This document shows positions 63,821-64,000 of a DNA stretch of 64,000 nt, in pieces. Made by a program: the position numbers and the translations under genes. A model generated the notes under the pieces. That model did no database searches. It was not told the DNA's origin and saw only the letters and a list, made by a program, of their open reading frames with translations. Source of the stretch: Rhizobium sp. EC-SD404 (GTDB lineage: Bacteria; Pseudomonadota; Alphaproteobacteria; Rhizobiales; Rhizobiaceae); the NCBI RefSeq assembly GCF_902498825.1, contig NZ_LR701459.1, forward strand, positions 1,656,414 to 1,720,413, written 5' to 3'. Within the stretch, counting starts at the first letter, position 1, and each line of letters opens with the position of its first letter.

Positions 63821-64000
63821 TTACCGCTGCCTGCCCGTCTGTTCGCGAACCGCCGCAAGACCCCGAAGCCCGTCCCGGTTGCCGGTCCCGGCAACGGCCT
63901 GGAACACGCGCTCCGCATCGCCGTAGCGCCTGAGGTTCAAATAGGCGTAGCCACGCAGAACCATCAGATCGTTGCGCTCCGGCGCGATCTGCGCGCGCTG
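63821..64000 (-). CDS. C-terminal end of a TPR protein (partial)
   Basis: Read from the right edge on the minus strand, the frame gives QRAQIAPERNDLMVLRGYAY, then LNLRRYGDAERVFQAVAGTGN and a basic end, with TAA at 63823-63821. The LRGYAYLNLRRYGDAERVFQA pattern is a tetratricopeptide repeat (helix-turn-helix). Sixty residues are visible and the start lies beyond the window. The full protein and its role cannot be judged. Confidence 0.72.
   Translation of the reverse strand, partial: QRAQIAPERNDLMVLRGYAYLNLRRYGDAERVFQAVAGTGNRDGLRGLAAVREQTGRQR

Noticed and set aside
1..64000. tRNA, rRNA, CRISPR arrays, insertion sequences or integrases
   Set aside because: None was recognised by reading the gaps and repeats. 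A tRNAscan or Infernal run would be needed to exclude short RNAs.

Overview
This window is high-GC, densely coded chromosomal DNA from an alphaproteobacterium, most likely of the order Hyphomicrobiales (Rhizobiales) and close to Rhizobiaceae. The main reason is conserved order on the left. A gene-transfer-agent/phage-tail gene end is followed by a small periplasmic gene, a FeuP/FeuQ-type two-component pair, a lipoprotein, ccmI-ccmE-ccmF-ccmH, a DegP protease, a second two-component pair, glnE, a PleC-like kinase and pepN. As far as I recall, this is the arrangement in Sinorhizobium/Agrobacterium. The species cannot be named from the sequence alone. No rRNA, tRNA, CRISPR array, transposase or integrase was recognised. 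The window is core chromosome with a few accessory insertions.

Region 1 (1-13000): the 3' part of a 'megatron' tail/baseplate gene (with an apparent frameshift), a small membrane protein, a FeuN-like small secreted protein with FeuP and FeuQ (envelope/osmotic sensing), a lipoprotein, the cytochrome c maturation operon ccmIEFH and degP. Region 2 (13000-25000): a second OmpR/histidine kinase pair, glnE (nitrogen control), an EF-hand protein, an isochorismatase-like hydrolase, a PleC-like cell-cycle kinase and aminopeptidase N. Region 3 (25000-39000): mixed housekeeping and transport genes. These include an orphan form-II CoxL-like molybdopterin subunit, a DMT exporter, a CBS protein, an HWE-type kinase, an MFS transporter, a uracil-DNA-glycosylase-like protein with altered motifs, ETF-ubiquinone oxidoreductase, an EEP-family lipoprotein, a LysE exporter, a lipid kinase and AMP nucleosidase.

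Region 4 (39000-48800): a chemoreceptor ending in a CheR-tethering type pentapeptide, an AI-2E-family permease with an extra C-terminal domain, a 55-residue secreted/membrane peptide, a glutathione transferase, small DUF proteins, a Sel1 protein, a PLP aminotransferase, a YqaA/DedA-like protein and an AEC transporter. Region 5 (48800-54770): a complete hydroxamate-type siderophore uptake operon (TonB receptor, ATPase, binding protein, fused permease). It is preceded by a perfect 10-bp inverted repeat with a 9-bp spacer that fits the RirA iron-responsive operator. Region 6 (54800-64000): a membrane GGDEF cyclase, small unknown proteins, a HAD hydrolase, a broken gene remnant, a LOV-GGDEF-EAL protein that looks like a blue-light-regulated c-di-GMP phosphodiesterase, a GlxA-type regulator, a DUF983 gene divergent from a MocR regulator with a repeat operator between them, and the end of a TPR gene running off the window.

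The strongest leads are the LOV-EAL protein lacking the usual LOV glutamine, the perfect RirA-type palindrome, the FeuN-like gene, the MocR operator array, the UDG homologue with altered catalytic motifs, and the broken gene at 58423-58751. I found no clear evidence of a wholly undescribed multi-gene system.
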